A stretch of DNA of 64,000 nucleotides from Anaerolineae bacterium (GCA_022013685.1 JAKLPV010000047.1:42043-106042); one strand, 5' to 3'. Shown: positions 34,630-45,600, counted from the first letter of the stretch. Program-made: numbers and translations. The notes: a model not told the origin generated them from the letters alone.

Positions 34630-35363
34630 CGTCCTTGGGTTCCATTCATTTTGGCTAAAAACTTCTTATCCGCCTCGCCTAAATTAGCGCTTTCGAGCAT
34701 ATCCGGGCGCTTTGCCAGCGTGCGTTGCAAAGATTGTTCGCGCCGCCAGGTTTCAATTTTGCCGTGGTCGCCAGAGAGCAGCACATCGGGCACGCGCCAA
34801 CCGCGAAACTCAGGCGGGCGGGTATAGTGCGGGTATTCGAGCAGCCCCAAGGCGTGGGAATCATCCTCGGCCCCGGTCGGGTCGCCCAGCGCGCCCGGAA
34901 TCAGGCGTGAGAGTGCATCGATCAGGATCAACGCAGGTAGTTCGCCGCCGGTCAGGACATAATCGCCAATTGAAATTTCATCCGTAACAAGGTGCTGGCG
35001 AATGCGTTCATCAAACCCCTCGTAACGCCCCGAAACCAGCGCAATTCGCTTGTGGGAGGCCAGCTCTGAAGCAATTTTCTGGTTGAAGAGCCGCCCCTGC
35101 GGGGTGAGCAGGATGACCGGGCAGGCGGGCGGACTCCCGAGTACCGTTTCCAGCGCATCGAAGACTGGTTCCGGCTTCATCACCATCCCGCCGCCGCCGC
35201 CGTAAGGCGTATCGTCGGTGGTGTGATGACGATCGCGGGCGTAATCGCGGATGTTATGCAGGTGAACTTCGATCAGACCCCGCGCCGCAGCCTTTTCGAG
35301 GATGCTGGCATTCAGATAGGGGCGCAGGGTTTCGGGCAGCAGGGTAAAGACATCAAAACGCAT
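34608..35363 (-). CDS. trmD: tRNA (guanine-N1)-methyltransferase TrmD
   Basis: Methylates G37 of tRNA to prevent frameshifting. The 251 residues begin [20 protein letters not shown]; motifs [45 protein letters not shown], and [20 protein letters not shown] form the SAM-binding knot. The last about 12 residues ([11 protein letters not shown]) are encoded by repeat DNA and are probably a recent extension. In many bacteria trmD follows rimM; here it is about 33 kb away. Confidence 0.96.
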   Translation of the reverse strand: MRFDVFTLLPETLRPYLNASILEKAAARGLIEVHLHNIRDYARDRHHTTDDTPYGGGGGMVMKPEPVFDALETVLGSPPACPVILLTPQGRLFNQKIASELASHKRIALVSGRYEGFDERIRQHLVTDEISIGDYVLTGGELPALILIDALSRLIPGALGDPTGAEDDSHALGLLEYPHYTRPPEFRGWRVPDVLLSGDHGKIETWRREQSLQRTLAKRPDMLESANLGEADKKFLAKMNGTQGRKTKDSE

Positions 35364-35460
35364 GTCCTCATTCTATATCCAAGCAGCCTTTTGGGCAAGA
35401 AAATGAGCCTTTTCGACCGACATTTATGATAAGAATGCGGTTAATCTTGCCGCTGGCGGC

Positions 35461-35490
35461 TTGACGCGCCTTAATTCACAATGGTATGAT
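35461..35490 (+). promoter_or_regulatory. Promoter of the TPR gene, predicting a leaderless mRNA
   Basis: TTGACG (35461-35466), an 18-nt spacer ending in TGG (extended -10), then TATGAT (35485-35490). The ATG at 35497 follows after exactly 6 nt, where transcription should start. Confidence 0.65.
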
Positions 35491-35496
35491 GAATTT

Positions 35497-36771
35497 ATGT
35501 ATCTACGTGGAAGTAAATGGTCTATGCAAAAACGGCGCAAGCCGCTAAACGTGTTTCGCATTTTTATGCTGGTTGCCCTGATCGGCGCAGCATTTTATTT
35601 CGAACGCCTGATTGTGCCCAGTCTCCCCATACCGGGCGCTATGACACCCACCCCAACCCGCAACCCGGAATCATATATCTCGGAAGCTGAGAGCTTGTTC
35701 CGCGAAGGGAAACTATCCCAGGCTGTGGACTCTTATCAGGCCGCCCTGCAAGCCAACCCATCTGATGCAGCCACCTACCTGACCCTGGCGCGCATCCAGG
35801 TTTTCCTGGGGCGCAACCTGGACGCCCAGTTGAATGCAGAGAACGCACTGCTGCTCAACCCCAACAACGCCAGCGCCCACGCGGTGCGCGGCTGGGCATT
35901 GGCCTCGCAGGGAGACTTCCTGGCCGGGGAAGCCTCCATCACCCGCGCCCTGGAAATCGATCCCAATAATGCCTTGGCACACGCCTATTACGCTGAATTG
36001 CTGGCAGACCAATATCTCAATGGAACCGGCTCAATCAATGTTATCGAAAAGATGATCGAAGAATCAAATATCGCCATCAGTCTTGGGCAGGGCACGCTCG
36101 AAGCGCATCGCGCGCGCGGCTATGTGCTTGAAGTGACCCAGAATTATCCTGAAGCGATTGCCGAATATGAAACCGCCATCGCGATCAACAACAATATTGC
36201 CGACCTGCACCTGTCTCTTGGCCGCACTTATCGCTCGGCAGATATCTACGACAAAGCCTTCGACTCGCTCAACCGCGCCAACGCCCTTAATCCGTCAGAT
36301 CCCGTTCCAGACCTTATCATTTCACGTATTTACTCTAACACCGGTGAATTTGGTAAAGCCGAGCAATATGCCGAACAGGCGGTGCGCGACGCGCCCCAAA
36401 TTGCGGACTATTATGGCAACCTGGGCGTGATTCAATATCGCAACTTTAAATGGCTTGAAGCGCTTGAAACTTTGAGTTACGTTATCAAAGGTGGCCTGTA
36501 TAACGACGAGATCCAGGTTGAGCCGCTACCTTTGCAGCCAGTGGGCCGGACAGCCGAATTTTATTATATCTACGGTTTTACCCTGTTAAGGCTGGAACGC
36601 TGCAATGAGGCGGTGCCCATATTCCAGCAAATTGTTACCGGCGTGCCGGGTGACGAAACCGCTGTTTTCAACGCCACCGAAGGCTTGCGCCAGTGCGCTG
36701 AAACCCTATCCGGCGTTTCGGCCACCGAAGAAACACCCGAGGAAACACCGGTCGGCAGCCCAACCCCATGA
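35497..36771 (+). CDS. Membrane-anchored TPR protein
   Basis: A 424-residue protein. Start taken at ATG 35497 (MYLRGSKWSMQKRRKPLNVF), supported by the promoter spacing rather than a Shine-Dalgarno site. One membrane helix (IFMLVALIGAAFYFERLIV), a Thr/Pro linker, then at least six tetratricopeptide repeats from residue about 65 (SEAESLFREGKLSQAVDSYQ, ANPSDAATYLTLARIQVFLG, NPNNASAHAVRGWALASQGD). The C-terminus is Thr/Glu/Pro-rich. Probably an envelope scaffold; partner unknown. The next gene is a similar protein 7 bp downstream. Confidence 0.85.
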   Translation: MYLRGSKWSMQKRRKPLNVFRIFMLVALIGAAFYFERLIVPSLPIPGAMTPTPTRNPESYISEAESLFREGKLSQAVDSYQAALQANPSDAATYLTLARIQVFLGRNLDAQLNAENALLLNPNNASAHAVRGWALASQGDFLAGEASITRALEIDPNNALAHAYYAELLADQYLNGTGSINVIEKMIEESNIAISLGQGTLEAHRARGYVLEVTQNYPEAIAEYETAIAINNNIADLHLSLGRTYRSADIYDKAFDSLNRANALNPSDPVPDLIISRIYSNTGEFGKAEQYAEQAVRDAPQIADYYGNLGVIQYRNFKWLEALETLSYVIKGGLYNDEIQVEPLPLQPVGRTAEFYYIYGFTLLRLERCNEAVPIFQQIVTGVPGDETAVFNATEGLRQCAETLSGVSATEETPEETPVGSPTP

Positions 36772-36778
36772 GTCTGAT

Positions 36779-38188
36779 ATGAATATTCCTTCCAGGCGTC
36801 CATTGTTCCGACGTCAATCCCAGTCCAATATTTACCGTATCTTCTTCTGGGCGCTGATGGCGCTGTGGGGAATATGGTTTATTCGCGGCATCGAAGTGGG
36901 AGCAATTCAACAAGCAGGGATGGCCACCCCGACCGCTACGCGATCTGCCCTCTCGCTCACTGAGGAAGGCGATGTTTATTTCACCACCGGGAACCTGGAT
37001 GCCGCCATCGCTGCCTACCGCGATGCTACGCGTATCGACCCGCAAAATGCCGAAGTGTGGGCCAAAATGGCACGCATCCAGGCTTACTCATCGGCTTTGC
37101 TGGTCGATGCCGAAAAACTGACCCGCTTGCAGGAAGCCCTGATTTCCATCAACCGCGCCAAAGAAGCTGCCCCTGATAACAGCACGGTGGCGGCCATCCG
37201 CGCTTTCGTTTTGATCTGGAATGCCAATCAATACTTTTACACAGACAAGGACCGCTACGACAGCCTGTTAACCGAGGCAGAGCAAGAAGTTATCCGCGCC
37301 CAGCAATTGGATAACACCAACACATTGGCCCTGGTGTACTATGTTGAAATCTTGACCAACCAGTACAACCTAACCCAGGCCGATGAATACATGAAGCTGG
37401 CCCAGGAACGTGGCGAAGACCTGATGGACTTGCACCGCGTTAATGCTTATCTGCTTGAATCGCAAGGTTTATACAATCGCGCCATCGAGGAATACGATCG
37501 CGCCATCCAGATTACCCCAAACCTGACCTTTCTGATGCTGCGCGCCGGGGCCAATTACCGCCACCTGGCTTCTACCAGCACCATAGAGTCTCAGCAAACC
37601 CTGCTTTTCGAAAAATCGCTCGAATATTTTGAGCGGGCGGCAATCACGAACGAACAAATCGGGATCCAAGACCCTGCGCCTTATATATCCATCTCCAGGT
37701 CCTACTCACAAATGGGTGAATATTTTGCCGCCTCGCGCAACGTACTCAAGGCGCTTAGTTTCAATCCCGGCAAAGCGGATGTCTACGGGCAGTTGGGCAT
37801 CGTTTTCTTCAAATCGCGCAACTACGAAGGCTCAATCCTGGCTCTGGAATGCGCCATTCGCGGCTGCACCGCTGAAGAGTCCTGCGAAGCCCGCGGCGGA
37901 TGCGCCCAGGGCGACCCTGGCACAGATGTCAACGGCATGGCGCTTTCATCCGATACTTTGGTTTATTACTACACCTACGGATCCGTTCTGGCGGCCCTCA
38001 GCCGCCCGCAGGAAAACTACTGCGCTGAAGCGACTTCTATTTTTAATGAAATCCGCGCTTCCGTTTTTGGCAGCGAGCCGACCGTGCTGGGAATCATCCA
38101 GGCTGGTGAAACCATTTGTGCGTCGATAGGCGAGGCTACCCCGATCGTGCTCACCACGGCAACCCCGATAGCGACCCAACAACCCTGA
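36779..38188 (+). CDS. Membrane-anchored TPR protein (second of pair)
   Basis: 469 residues, ATG 36779 (MNIPSRRPLFRRQSQSNIYR). The plan matches the previous gene: a basic N-terminus, one membrane helix (IFFWALMALWGIWFIRGI), a Thr-rich linker, then TPR units (GDVYFTTGNLDAAIAAYRDA, RIDPQNAEVWAKMARIQAYS). A Cys-rich stretch (CAIRGCTAEESCEARGGC) near residue 365 is unusual and may form disulfides. The pair probably arose by duplication and is co-transcribed. Confidence 0.85.
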   Translation: MNIPSRRPLFRRQSQSNIYRIFFWALMALWGIWFIRGIEVGAIQQAGMATPTATRSALSLTEEGDVYFTTGNLDAAIAAYRDATRIDPQNAEVWAKMARIQAYSSALLVDAEKLTRLQEALISINRAKEAAPDNSTVAAIRAFVLIWNANQYFYTDKDRYDSLLTEAEQEVIRAQQLDNTNTLALVYYVEILTNQYNLTQADEYMKLAQERGEDLMDLHRVNAYLLESQGLYNRAIEEYDRAIQITPNLTFLMLRAGANYRHLASTSTIESQQTLLFEKSLEYFERAAITNEQIGIQDPAPYISISRSYSQMGEYFAASRNVLKALSFNPGKADVYGQLGIVFFKSRNYEGSILALECAIRGCTAEESCEARGGCAQGDPGTDVNGMALSSDTLVYYYTYGSVLAALSRPQENYCAEATSIFNEIRASVFGSEPTVLGIIQAGETICASIGEATPIVLTTATPIATQQP

Positions 38189-38203
38189 ACTAAATTCTCG
38201 GCT

Positions 38204-38335
38204 CTCTGATATTTGCCTGCCTGCCCCGGTGCCCTTCGGGGTAAAGAAGGCCGCATTTTGGGGTTGAGCGCGCCGCAAACGCGCGCGCGCTCAACCCCAA
38301 AATGCGGGGGCTTATCACGGGAATTCCTAAAGAGC
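38204..38335 (+). repeat. Dispersed hairpin repeat, copy B
   Basis: Contains a perfect 23-bp stem: CCGCATTTTGGGGTTGAG plus CGCGC at 38251-38273, its complement at 38285-38307, and an 11-nt loop. The unit runs from CTCTGATATTT through TAAAGAAGGC, the hairpin, GGGCTTATCACGGGAATTCC to AAAGAGC. Copy C at 49014-49113 is the same unit in the opposite orientation. Copy B holds a 20-odd nt insertion (a small CCCCG/CGGGG hairpin) before TAAAGAAGG. Confidence 0.85.
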
Positions 38336-38380
38336 CAAATTCTCGTGTGTCAGAGTTTCATAAGAATTAAAACATTGCTC

Positions 38381-38409
38381 TTGACGGGGTTATTCAGCAA
38401 GAGTATCAT
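38381..38409 (+). promoter_or_regulatory. Sigma-A promoter of groESL
   Basis: TTGACG (38381-38386), 17-nt spacer, TATCAT (38404-38409). The predicted transcription start falls at the left arm of the CIRCE operator. Confidence 0.85.
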
Positions 38410-38414
38410 ACGTT

Positions 38415-38441
38415 TTAGCACTCTAACCTTGCGAGTGCTAA
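38415..38441 (+). promoter_or_regulatory. CIRCE operator (HrcA binding site)
   Basis: TTAGCACTC, a 9-nt spacer TAACCTTGC, then GAGTGCTAA: a perfect match to the CIRCE consensus. It overlaps the predicted start of transcription of groES, so HrcA should repress groESL until heat shock. hrcA is not in the window. Confidence 0.96.
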
Positions 38442-38489
38442 AACTTTGTAAAATTCATTCCCAATTCACAATTTTGTCTGGAGGTACGC

Positions 38490-38789
38490 ATGAGCATTTC
38501 AATCAAGCCCCTTGGCAACCGCGTCGTCATTGAGCCTGCTGAGCAGGAAGAAACAACCGCGAGCGGCCTGGTGTTGCCCGACACCGCCAAAGAAAAGCCC
38601 CAACAGGGCATTATTCTCGCAGCCGGTCCCGGCGAGCGCGACGAAGATGGTGATCGCATCGCAATGGATGTCAAAGTCGGTGATAAAGTCTTGTTCGCCA
38701 AATATGCCGGCACTGAAATGAAGATTGACGGCAAAAAACTGCTCATCCTGCGCGAAACCGACCTGCTCGGAATTGTTGAAGGCAAGTAA
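38490..38789 (+). CDS. groES: Co-chaperonin GroES
   Basis: Lid of the GroEL folding chamber. 99 residues: [20 protein letters not shown], the mobile loop region [20 protein letters not shown], and [26 protein letters not shown] precedes the ATG. First gene of the CIRCE-controlled operon; groEL follows after 20 bp. Confidence 0.97.
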   Translation: MSISIKPLGNRVVIEPAEQEETTASGLVLPDTAKEKPQQGIILAAGPGERDEDGDRIAMDVKVGDKVLFAKYAGTEMKIDGKKLLILRETDLLGIVEGK

Positions 38790-38809
38790 TCCTAAGGAGG
38801 ACAAAACCT

Positions 38810-40456
38810 ATGGCTGCTAAACAACTCGTTTTTACTGAAGAAGCCCGCCGCAAGCTCAAGAACGGCATGGATATTGTTGCCAACGCTGTGGCGACCACCC
38901 TCGGCCCGAAGGGCCGCAATGTTGCGATCGACCGCAAATTTGGCTCCCCCACCATCACCCACGATGGCGTCTCGGTTGCCAAAGAAATCGAACTGGAAGA
39001 TCCTTTTGAAAACATGGGCGCACAACTGCTCAAGGAAGCCGCCCAGAAGACCAATGACATTGCCGGTGATGGTACCACCACCAGCACCGTTTTGGCTCAC
39101 GCCATCGTGACCGAAGGCCTGAAAGCCCTGGCCGCTGGGTACAACCCGATGCTGCTCAAACGCGGGATCGAAAAAGCCGCCGACAGCGTCGTCGCCGGCC
39201 TGCGCGAGATGGCTGTCTCGATCAATACCAAGGAAGAAATTGCCTCGGTTGCGACCAACTCAGCCGCTGACGTTGAAATCGGCAGCCTGATTGCCGATGT
39301 GATGGACAAAGTCGGTAAAGATGGCGTCATCACCGTTGAAGAATCCAAATCCATGCTCTTCGAAACCGAATACGTCGAAGGTATGCAATTCGACCGCGGC
39401 TACATCTCGCCCTACTTCATCACCGATGCCGAACACATGGAATCTGTGATCGCAGATGCCTATATTCTGATCAACGAGAAGAAAATCTCTGCCGCCCAAG
39501 ATATCGTTCCCATCCTCGAAAAACTTGTCCAGCTTGGCAAGCGTGAATTGGTCATCATTGCCGAAGATATTGATGGTGAAGCACTGGCCACCCTGGTCCT
39601 GAACAAGCTGCGCGGTATGCTCAACGTGCTGGCCATCAAAGCCCCTGGCTTTGGCGACCGCCGCAAGGCCATGCTGCAAGACATCGCCATCCTGACCGGC
39701 GGTACGGTCATCAGCGAAGAAACTGGCCGCAAGCTCGAAACAGCCACCATTGCTGACCTGGGCCGCGCCGAAAAGATCGTTGCCGACAAAGACAACACCA
39801 CCATCGTCGGCGGCAAGGGTGATGCAGCTCTGATCAAGGGCCGTGTCGACCAGATCCGCGTTGAGATCGACAAGAGCACCAGCGATTACGACCGCGAAAA
39901 ACTTCAGGAACGTGTCGCCAAACTGGCCGGTGGCGTTGCCATCATCCGCGTTGGCGCCGCTACTGAAACCGAACTCAAAGAGAAGAAGCACCGCGTCGAA
40001 GACGCCCTCTCGGCTGCGCGCGCCGCTGTCGAAGAAGGCATCGTCCCCGGTGGTGAAATCTCCCTGATCAACGCTTCCGGCTCGCTCGACAACGTCAAAA
40101 TGGACAACGAAGATGCCCAGGTCGGCGTCAGCATCGTCCGCAAGGCGCTCGAAGCTCCCATCCGCAGACTGGCCGCCAACGCTGGCCAGGACGGTTCCGT
40201 CATCATCGATGGCGTCCGCCGCACGGCTGTTGAGAAGAAAAACAAGAACATTGGCTACAACGTTCTGACCGGTGAATACACCGACATGATCAAAGCTGGC
40301 GTCATTGACCCGGTTAAGGTTGTGCGTGGTGCGCTCGAAAATGCAGCATCCATCGCCGCAATGATGTTGACCACCGAAGTCTTGATCACCGATGTTCCTG
40401 AAAAGGACAAGGCTCCTGGCATGCCCCCTGGCGGCATGGGTGGGATGGACTACTAA
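38810..40456 (+). CDS. groEL: Chaperonin GroEL
   Basis: 60-kDa ATP-dependent folding chamber. 548 residues with ATP-binding [19 protein letters not shown] and [20 protein letters not shown], the apical domain, and the Gly/Met tail [12 protein letters not shown], here shorter than some. AAGGAGG precedes the ATG. An intrinsic terminator follows. A single copy is seen in this window. Confidence 0.98.
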   Translation: MAAKQLVFTEEARRKLKNGMDIVANAVATTLGPKGRNVAIDRKFGSPTITHDGVSVAKEIELEDPFENMGAQLLKEAAQKTNDIAGDGTTTSTVLAHAIVTEGLKALAAGYNPMLLKRGIEKAADSVVAGLREMAVSINTKEEIASVATNSAADVEIGSLIADVMDKVGKDGVITVEESKSMLFETEYVEGMQFDRGYISPYFITDAEHMESVIADAYILINEKKISAAQDIVPILEKLVQLGKRELVIIAEDIDGEALATLVLNKLRGMLNVLAIKAPGFGDRRKAMLQDIAILTGGTVISEETGRKLETATIADLGRAEKIVADKDNTTIVGGKGDAALIKGRVDQIRVEIDKSTSDYDREKLQERVAKLAGGVAIIRVGAATETELKEKKHRVEDALSAARAAVEEGIVPGGEISLINASGSLDNVKMDNEDAQVGVSIVRKALEAPIRRLAANAGQDGSVIIDGVRRTAVEKKNKNIGYNVLTGEYTDMIKAGVIDPVKVVRGALENAASIAAMMLTTEVLITDVPEKDKAPGMPPGGMGGMDY

Positions 40457-40463
40457 AAAACGC

Positions 40464-40494
40464 AAAAAGGGCTGCCCAAAAGGCAGTCCTTTTT
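40464..40494 (+). terminator. Intrinsic terminator of groESL
   Basis: AAAAAGGGCTGCC and GGCAGTCCTTTTT (one G-U pair) with loop CAAAA, 7 nt after the groEL stop, ending in a T tract. Confidence 0.88.
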
Positions 40495-40567
40495 GATTCC
40501 GCAGTAGATCAAGATGTTGACCCTTGTGGCGGGTATAATTCAGCCCAATTCTTATCGGAGGTGAAAG

Positions 40568-41491
40568 TTGGATCCAATTCTGTTCTCTTTTGAAATTTTT
40601 GGCCGCGTGATCGAGCTGCGTTGGTACGGCCTGTTGGTGGCCCTCGGCATCGCCGTCGCGGCCTGGCTGGCCGAACGCGAAATCAAACGGCGCGGCGAAA
40701 ACCCGGAGCATGTCTGGAATGCGCTTTTGTGGCTGCTGCCGATTGGCATCCTCGGGGCGCGGCTGTGGTATGTCATCAATTCAATCCTGGGGGGCAACCA
40801 GCTTTATCTCGAAAATCCCGGCAAGATCATCGCGGTTTGGGAAGGCGGTTTACATTTCTTTGGCGGGTTGCTTTTTGGCGTCATCACGCTTTATTTCTAC
40901 GCCCGGCATTACAAGCTCGACATGTGGCTTTTCCTGGATGCGATTGCCCCGGTAACGCTGATCGGCCAGGCCGTTGCGCGACCGGCCAATTTCATCAACC
41001 AGGAACTCTACGGTCCGCCAACAACCCTGCCGTGGGGGATTTCAATCGATGCTTTCCACCGCATCGGAGAATTCCGCGACCTGGTCAAATTCCCGGTCGA
41101 GACAACCCGCTTCCACCCGACTTTTGCCTACGAAATGATCTGGAATTTCCTCTTTGGGGGACTATTGCTGTGGGCCGCGCAACGCTGGCCCGAAAAATTC
41201 AAGCCGGGAGCCATACTGGCCTGGTGGCTGGTCCTGGCCGGTTCAGGCCGGACCTTCATCGAATTCTTCCGGCCCGATCAGCCCGTGATCGCCGGAACGT
41301 TCCTGACGACCTCGCAACTGGTTTCCGCGCTGATGGGCTTGGCTGGGCTGATCCTGTTGATGGCCCGCAACAATACAATCACCATCCCCGGGCTGAAATT
41401 CCCCGATGCCTATCAGATCGCTCCCGCGCCCACGCCGGCCCCGCCGGCAAAAACTGCCAAGAAGGCTTTACGGCGCAAGCGCAGAGTGTGA
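40568..41491 (+). CDS. lgt: Prolipoprotein diacylglyceryl transferase
   Basis: Attaches diacylglycerol to the lipobox Cys of prolipoproteins in the membrane; several such lipoproteins are encoded here. The TTG start at 40568 lies 4 nt after GGAGGTG. Motifs: IELRWYGLLVALGIAVAAWL, GGLHFFGGLLFGVITLYFYA, GQAVARPANFINQELYGPPT, and the C-terminal SGRTFIEFFRPDQ. A Pro/Ala and Lys/Arg-rich tail of about 25 residues is extra. The 3' end overlaps the convergent next gene by 24 bp. Confidence 0.95.
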   Translation: MDPILFSFEIFGRVIELRWYGLLVALGIAVAAWLAEREIKRRGENPEHVWNALLWLLPIGILGARLWYVINSILGGNQLYLENPGKIIAVWEGGLHFFGGLLFGVITLYFYARHYKLDMWLFLDAIAPVTLIGQAVARPANFINQELYGPPTTLPWGISIDAFHRIGEFRDLVKFPVETTRFHPTFAYEMIWNFLFGGLLLWAAQRWPEKFKPGAILAWWLVLAGSGRTFIEFFRPDQPVIAGTFLTTSQLVSALMGLAGLILLMARNNTITIPGLKFPDAYQIAPAPTPAPPAKTAKKALRRKRRV

Positions 41492-42166
41492 TAAAAACTG
41501 AGGCAGCATTTCAATTAAGTTACCCATGACCGTTTTCGTGCGCTGATGGAACAGGTTTATGTTGCCATAAGCCTCACCGCCATCCGGGCTGACGATGTCG
41601 GTGACACCGCGCAGGATCAGACAGCGGACACCGTTGCGGTTGGCGACCCAGGCGATCGCACCGCTTTCCCAATCTCCGGCAACGGCGTCAAAACGCTCGA
41701 TGAGCATGGGGACATCCTCACGCAGGATGTCGCGGTCGGCGGAAACCATCAATCCGCGCTGCACCCCGGCAGGTAGGGGCAAACCTTCCAGCCAGGATAA
41801 ATCAAGTTTCGCGCTGTAATGTTCAAGGGCGGCCTGCGGGTCGCCCATTTGTTCGATGATGTCATAGACGAGGGTGCGCTCAACGAGCAGGACCGCTCCC
41901 GTTTCGATGCGTCCATCCAGCCCGCCGCAGGTGCCCAGGTTGACCAGCAAATCTGGCCGGAAGTGGTCGATGGCGTATTGGGCCGTTGCCGCCGCTGAAA
42001 TTTTCCCCCAGCCGCCGTGCAGGAAGACCAGGGTGAAGGCAGCGCGTTGAAGGTTGAAGGTTTCGCCCACAGGAGTCAATACAATTTGCGGCGCACGACC
42101 AGACAAGATTTCTTTGACGGCCCGCCATTCGGAATTGGCAGAAATGAGGACGACAATATTTTTCAT
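41468..42166 (-). CDS. Nucleoside phosphorylase/MTA-SAH nucleosidase-like protein
   Basis: A PNP/UDP-phosphorylase superfamily protein, 232 residues. Motifs: VVLISANSEWRAVKEIL at the N-terminus, LLVNLGTCGGLDGRIETGAV, VAGDWESGAIAWVANRNGVR, and LILRGVTDIVSPDGGEAYGN. The Glu in DWESGA and the Asp of GVTDI are at the usual nucleosidase active-site positions. Likely cleaves a purine nucleoside or methylthioadenosine; the true substrate is open. The ATG overlaps the upstream cinA-type stop by 4 bp. Confidence 0.82.
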   Translation of the reverse strand: MKNIVVLISANSEWRAVKEILSGRAPQIVLTPVGETFNLQRAAFTLVFLHGGWGKISAAATAQYAIDHFRPDLLVNLGTCGGLDGRIETGAVLLVERTLVYDIIEQMGDPQAALEHYSAKLDLSWLEGLPLPAGVQRGLMVSADRDILREDVPMLIERFDAVAGDWESGAIAWVANRNGVRCLILRGVTDIVSPDGGEAYGNINLFHQRTKTVMGNLIEMLPQFLSHSALAP

Positions 42167-42642
42167 GCAGATTTTTGCAGGTAATCAAGTAAAAATTGCA
42201 GGGCAGCTTCAGCAGAGGCGACTTTGTTGGCAACACGGTCTCCATCCCAGGTGAAATTGCGCGCCCAATCGCCTTCAGCGCTGGACAGGCCAAACCAGGT
42301 ATAGCCAACCGGCTTGCCGGGCATCCCGCCGCCTGGGCCGGCGATGCCGCTGACAGACACGGCCAGGTCTGCACCCAGGGCTTTGCGGGCGCCGCGCGCC
42401 ATTTCGATGACGGTCTCGCGGCTGACGGCCCCGTGCTGCTGCAGGGTATCCCAGGAAACATCCAGCAGAGCTACTTTGGCCTCGTAAGAGTAAGCAACCA
42501 TCCCGCCCAAAAAGTAATCTGACGAACCCGGTACGTTCGTGATCCGGTCAGCAACCAGACCGCCGGTGCAAGATTCCGCCAGGGCCAATTTCAGGCCCCA
42601 CTGGCGCAAGAAAAACGCAATGGTAACTTCCAACGGTTCCAA
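42163..42642 (-). CDS. pncC: CinA C-terminal-type nicotinamide-nucleotide amidase
   Basis: Deamidates NMN to nicotinate mononucleotide in pyridine nucleotide salvage. 159 residues; a TTG start at 42642 follows CAGGAG after 7 nt. Motifs: LALAESCTGGLVADRITNVP, SSDYFLGGMVAYSYEAKVAL, and DLAVSVSGIAGPGGGMPGKP. The N-terminal MoCF-like CinA domain is absent, so this is the stand-alone amidase form. Coupled by a 4-bp overlap to the nucleosidase-like gene, a plausible nucleotide-salvage pair. Confidence 0.92.
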   Translation of the reverse strand: MEPLEVTIAFFLRQWGLKLALAESCTGGLVADRITNVPGSSDYFLGGMVAYSYEAKVALLDVSWDTLQQHGAVSRETVIEMARGARKALGADLAVSVSGIAGPGGGMPGKPVGYTWFGLSSAEGDWARNFTWDGDRVANKVASAEAALQFLLDYLQKSA

Positions 42643-42657
42643 AAAAATTCTCCTGAT

Positions 42658-45600
42658 TTATGATGTGACAAGGATTTCGTTCAAGGTGGCATCCCAATCG
42701 CGAAATTGCCCACGCCGCATGGCATCCAGGGCCTGGTCGCCGGTGCGGTCGGCCTCGCTGATGTAGAGCAGCATTTCGCGCTCGTTTTCACTATCCCAGG
42801 ATGGATGTTTGCGAGCCAGGCCAACCAGTTCAAGGGCATGTTGCAGGTTGCCTTCGGCGCGAGCCAGCAGGCCAAAATAAAGCATGGCGGAGAGCAATAC
42901 GGGCTGTGCGCCAATTTCCTGGGCCAGGCGGGCGCCTTCGCGCAGGTGGTCGCGCGCGGCTTTGTGTCGTCCGAGCTGAATGGCAGCCAGGCCCAGGTTG
43001 GTCACGTGCAGGGCCTCGCCGTGCCGCGCGCCAGTCTCGCGCGAGATGGACAAGGCGCGAAGGTAGTAATCCCACGATTTTTGCCATTCGCCCTGCTCCC
43101 CGGCCAAGGCGCCCAGGTTATTGAGCGCTGCTGCAGCGCGTTCACGATTGCCGACCGAGAGCGCAAGGTCGAGCACTTGCTGGTAACACTTCTCTTCTTC
43201 CGATGCATCTCCCAAACCGCCCATGATAACACCCAGGCGGTTGAGCGCATTCAGCAACGTTGTTGTATCGCCGTTCTGGCTGGCAATCTGATAACTTTCC
43301 CGGCAGTGTTCACGCGCGCTTTCGAGATTACCCAGTCGCCATTCAACATTGCCCAACCCGACCAGCACGCGCGCCAGGGTGGATGGGTTTTCCTGCTGGC
43401 GCGCCAGGTAGAGCGCCCCGGTCAGGTACGAGTAAGCATCCTGGTATTTGCCCAGAAACCAGGCCTGCTGCCCCAACTGCGCCAACGATTCTGCCACCAG
43501 GCTGTCAATTTGCATCTCGCTGGCCAGGGCAACGGCAGATTCGGCATGCTGCTGGGCCTGGACATACTCTCCCAATTGCATACAAGCATCGGCCAGGCCA
43601 ATTTGCATTTCGATGACATCGCGCACGGGCTGATCCGGGTGCTCGAGAAGTCTGATGGCGTGTTCGAAAAACCCGCGCGCTTCAGACAAGGCTGAAAGGC
43701 TGAGGGCGCGTTCGGCAGCCTGGGAGAAAATTTCCGCCGCCCGGGCCACGTCGCCGCCCTTTTCGTAATGCTCGCCAATTTGGGCCAGGTACTCGCCGCG
43801 TCGTTCGCCGCTGGCGCGATCAAGCCAGCGCGCGACGAGGGTATGCAAACTGGCGCGCTGACGCTTGAGCAAGGTTTCGTAAGTCACTTCCTGGAAAAGG
43901 CTGTGCTTGAAGGTGTATTCACGTGTACCGGTAAACGCTGCCGGGCGGCGTTCATAAACCAACTCTTTGCGCCGCAAGGCCTGCAAGGATTCACGCACAT
44001 CCCCTTCAGAAAGGTCGGGGCTGGCATGCAAGATGGCTTGATCCCAAAAAATGCGCCCGACCACAGCCGCGCGCTGGATGGTCAATCGCTCATTAACCGA
44101 CAGACTGTCGAGGCGGGCCTGCAAAACTTCGCTAAGGGTGGATGGCACATGGATCGCGGCCAGGCGTCCCGGTTCAACGCGCCAAGGGTCTTCATCCGGG
44201 CAAATGACGCGTTGATCGATCAGCATCTTGATCAGTTCTTCGAGATAGAAGGGATTGCCTTCCGCACCACCGACCACCAGTTCACGAATGGCATCGGGCA
44301 GGTCTGGCACTTTGCGCAAGATTTCGCTGACCAGCAGGCGGCTGTCATTCTTATCAAGCGGGTGCAGGTGAATACGGGTCAAGTTCTTGATGCCCTGTCC
44401 CAGGTTGGGGTACCGCTCAAACAGGATCGGGCGGGTTACCGCCAGGGCCATAAAGGGACTGGCGGGGGGCAGATTGGTGAACAAATAATGGAGGGCATCC
44501 AGCGAGCCACTGTCAGCCCATTGCAGGTCGTCGAGCATCAACAAGGCCGGGCTGGTGGAACTGGCAACGCAAAAAAAACGCACCAGGTAAAAAAGGGCCT
44601 GCTGGCGTAGTTGGCGCGGGTCATTGAGCAGACCGCGCAAATGGGGGCTTTCTGAGAAGTCCAGCCCGATCAAGTGACCGATGACGTGGGCCTTCTCGCG
44701 CCAATCTGGCACATCTGGCAAAAATTCGGCAAAACCCTGCTCCAGCTTTTCGTGGGCAACCGCCAGCGAGTCGCTGTCCTGGATCTCAAAACGGGTTGAG
44801 AAAATATCGCGCAGCAGGGCATAGGGTGTGTTCTGCATCGACTGGCTGGCGCGGCCCTTGAAAACCCACCACGAAACTTTCTGAACTTCTGCCCAGGCGT
44901 TGAACTCATACAACAGGCGACTTTTGCCGATCCCGGCGTCACCGGTAACAGTGATAACAACCAGGTTGCCATCCACGAGCGAATCTTCAAAAGCAATCCT
45001 GAGCCGCGCAAGTGAATCGCTGCGGCCAATCATACGCGTTTCGACACCCTCGATGCCGCGTGTGTACAGGCGGAAGGCGCGCGGTTTGGCCGCCTTCACC
45101 AGGTAAGTTTGAAGCGGTTCAATCTTGCCCTTGATTTCGAGTGGAGGTTGGACATCGACCTCGAAAACGCCACGCACATGACGATAGGTATCGTGCGAAA
45201 TCAGGACGCCTCCCGCCGGAGAGATTTGCTCGAGGCGCGAAGCAACGTTGACCGTATCGCCGATGGCGGTCACTTCGCCGCGCGTACCAATCGAGCCGAG
45301 CAAGACCGGGCCGGTGTTCAGGCCGATGCGCATTTTCAACCTGTCGGCCAGGGGCTGATCCGGGCGAAAATCTGCCAGGGCAGCCCGCATCAGCAAGGCG
45401 GCGTGGATGGCCTGTTCGGGATCGTCTTCACGGGTTTCATCCGCGCCCCACAAGGCCATGACGCCATCGCCCATGTGCTTGTCGATTTTTCCGCCGCGGG
45501 TCAGGATGATATTATCCAATTTCTGCCAGAGGGCATTCATCACATCGCGCACATCTTCAGCATCCATATGTTCTGACATGGCGGTATAGCCGCTCACATC

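Noticed and set aside
33281..34645. Longer MFS protein starting at 34645
   Set aside because: The extra 39 residues come from repeat DNA shared with the trmD 3' end; ATG 34528 has a good Shine-Dalgarno.
39260..40711. 483-codon minus-strand frame opposite groEL
   Set aside because: A known effect of GroEL codon bias; no domain, no start signal.
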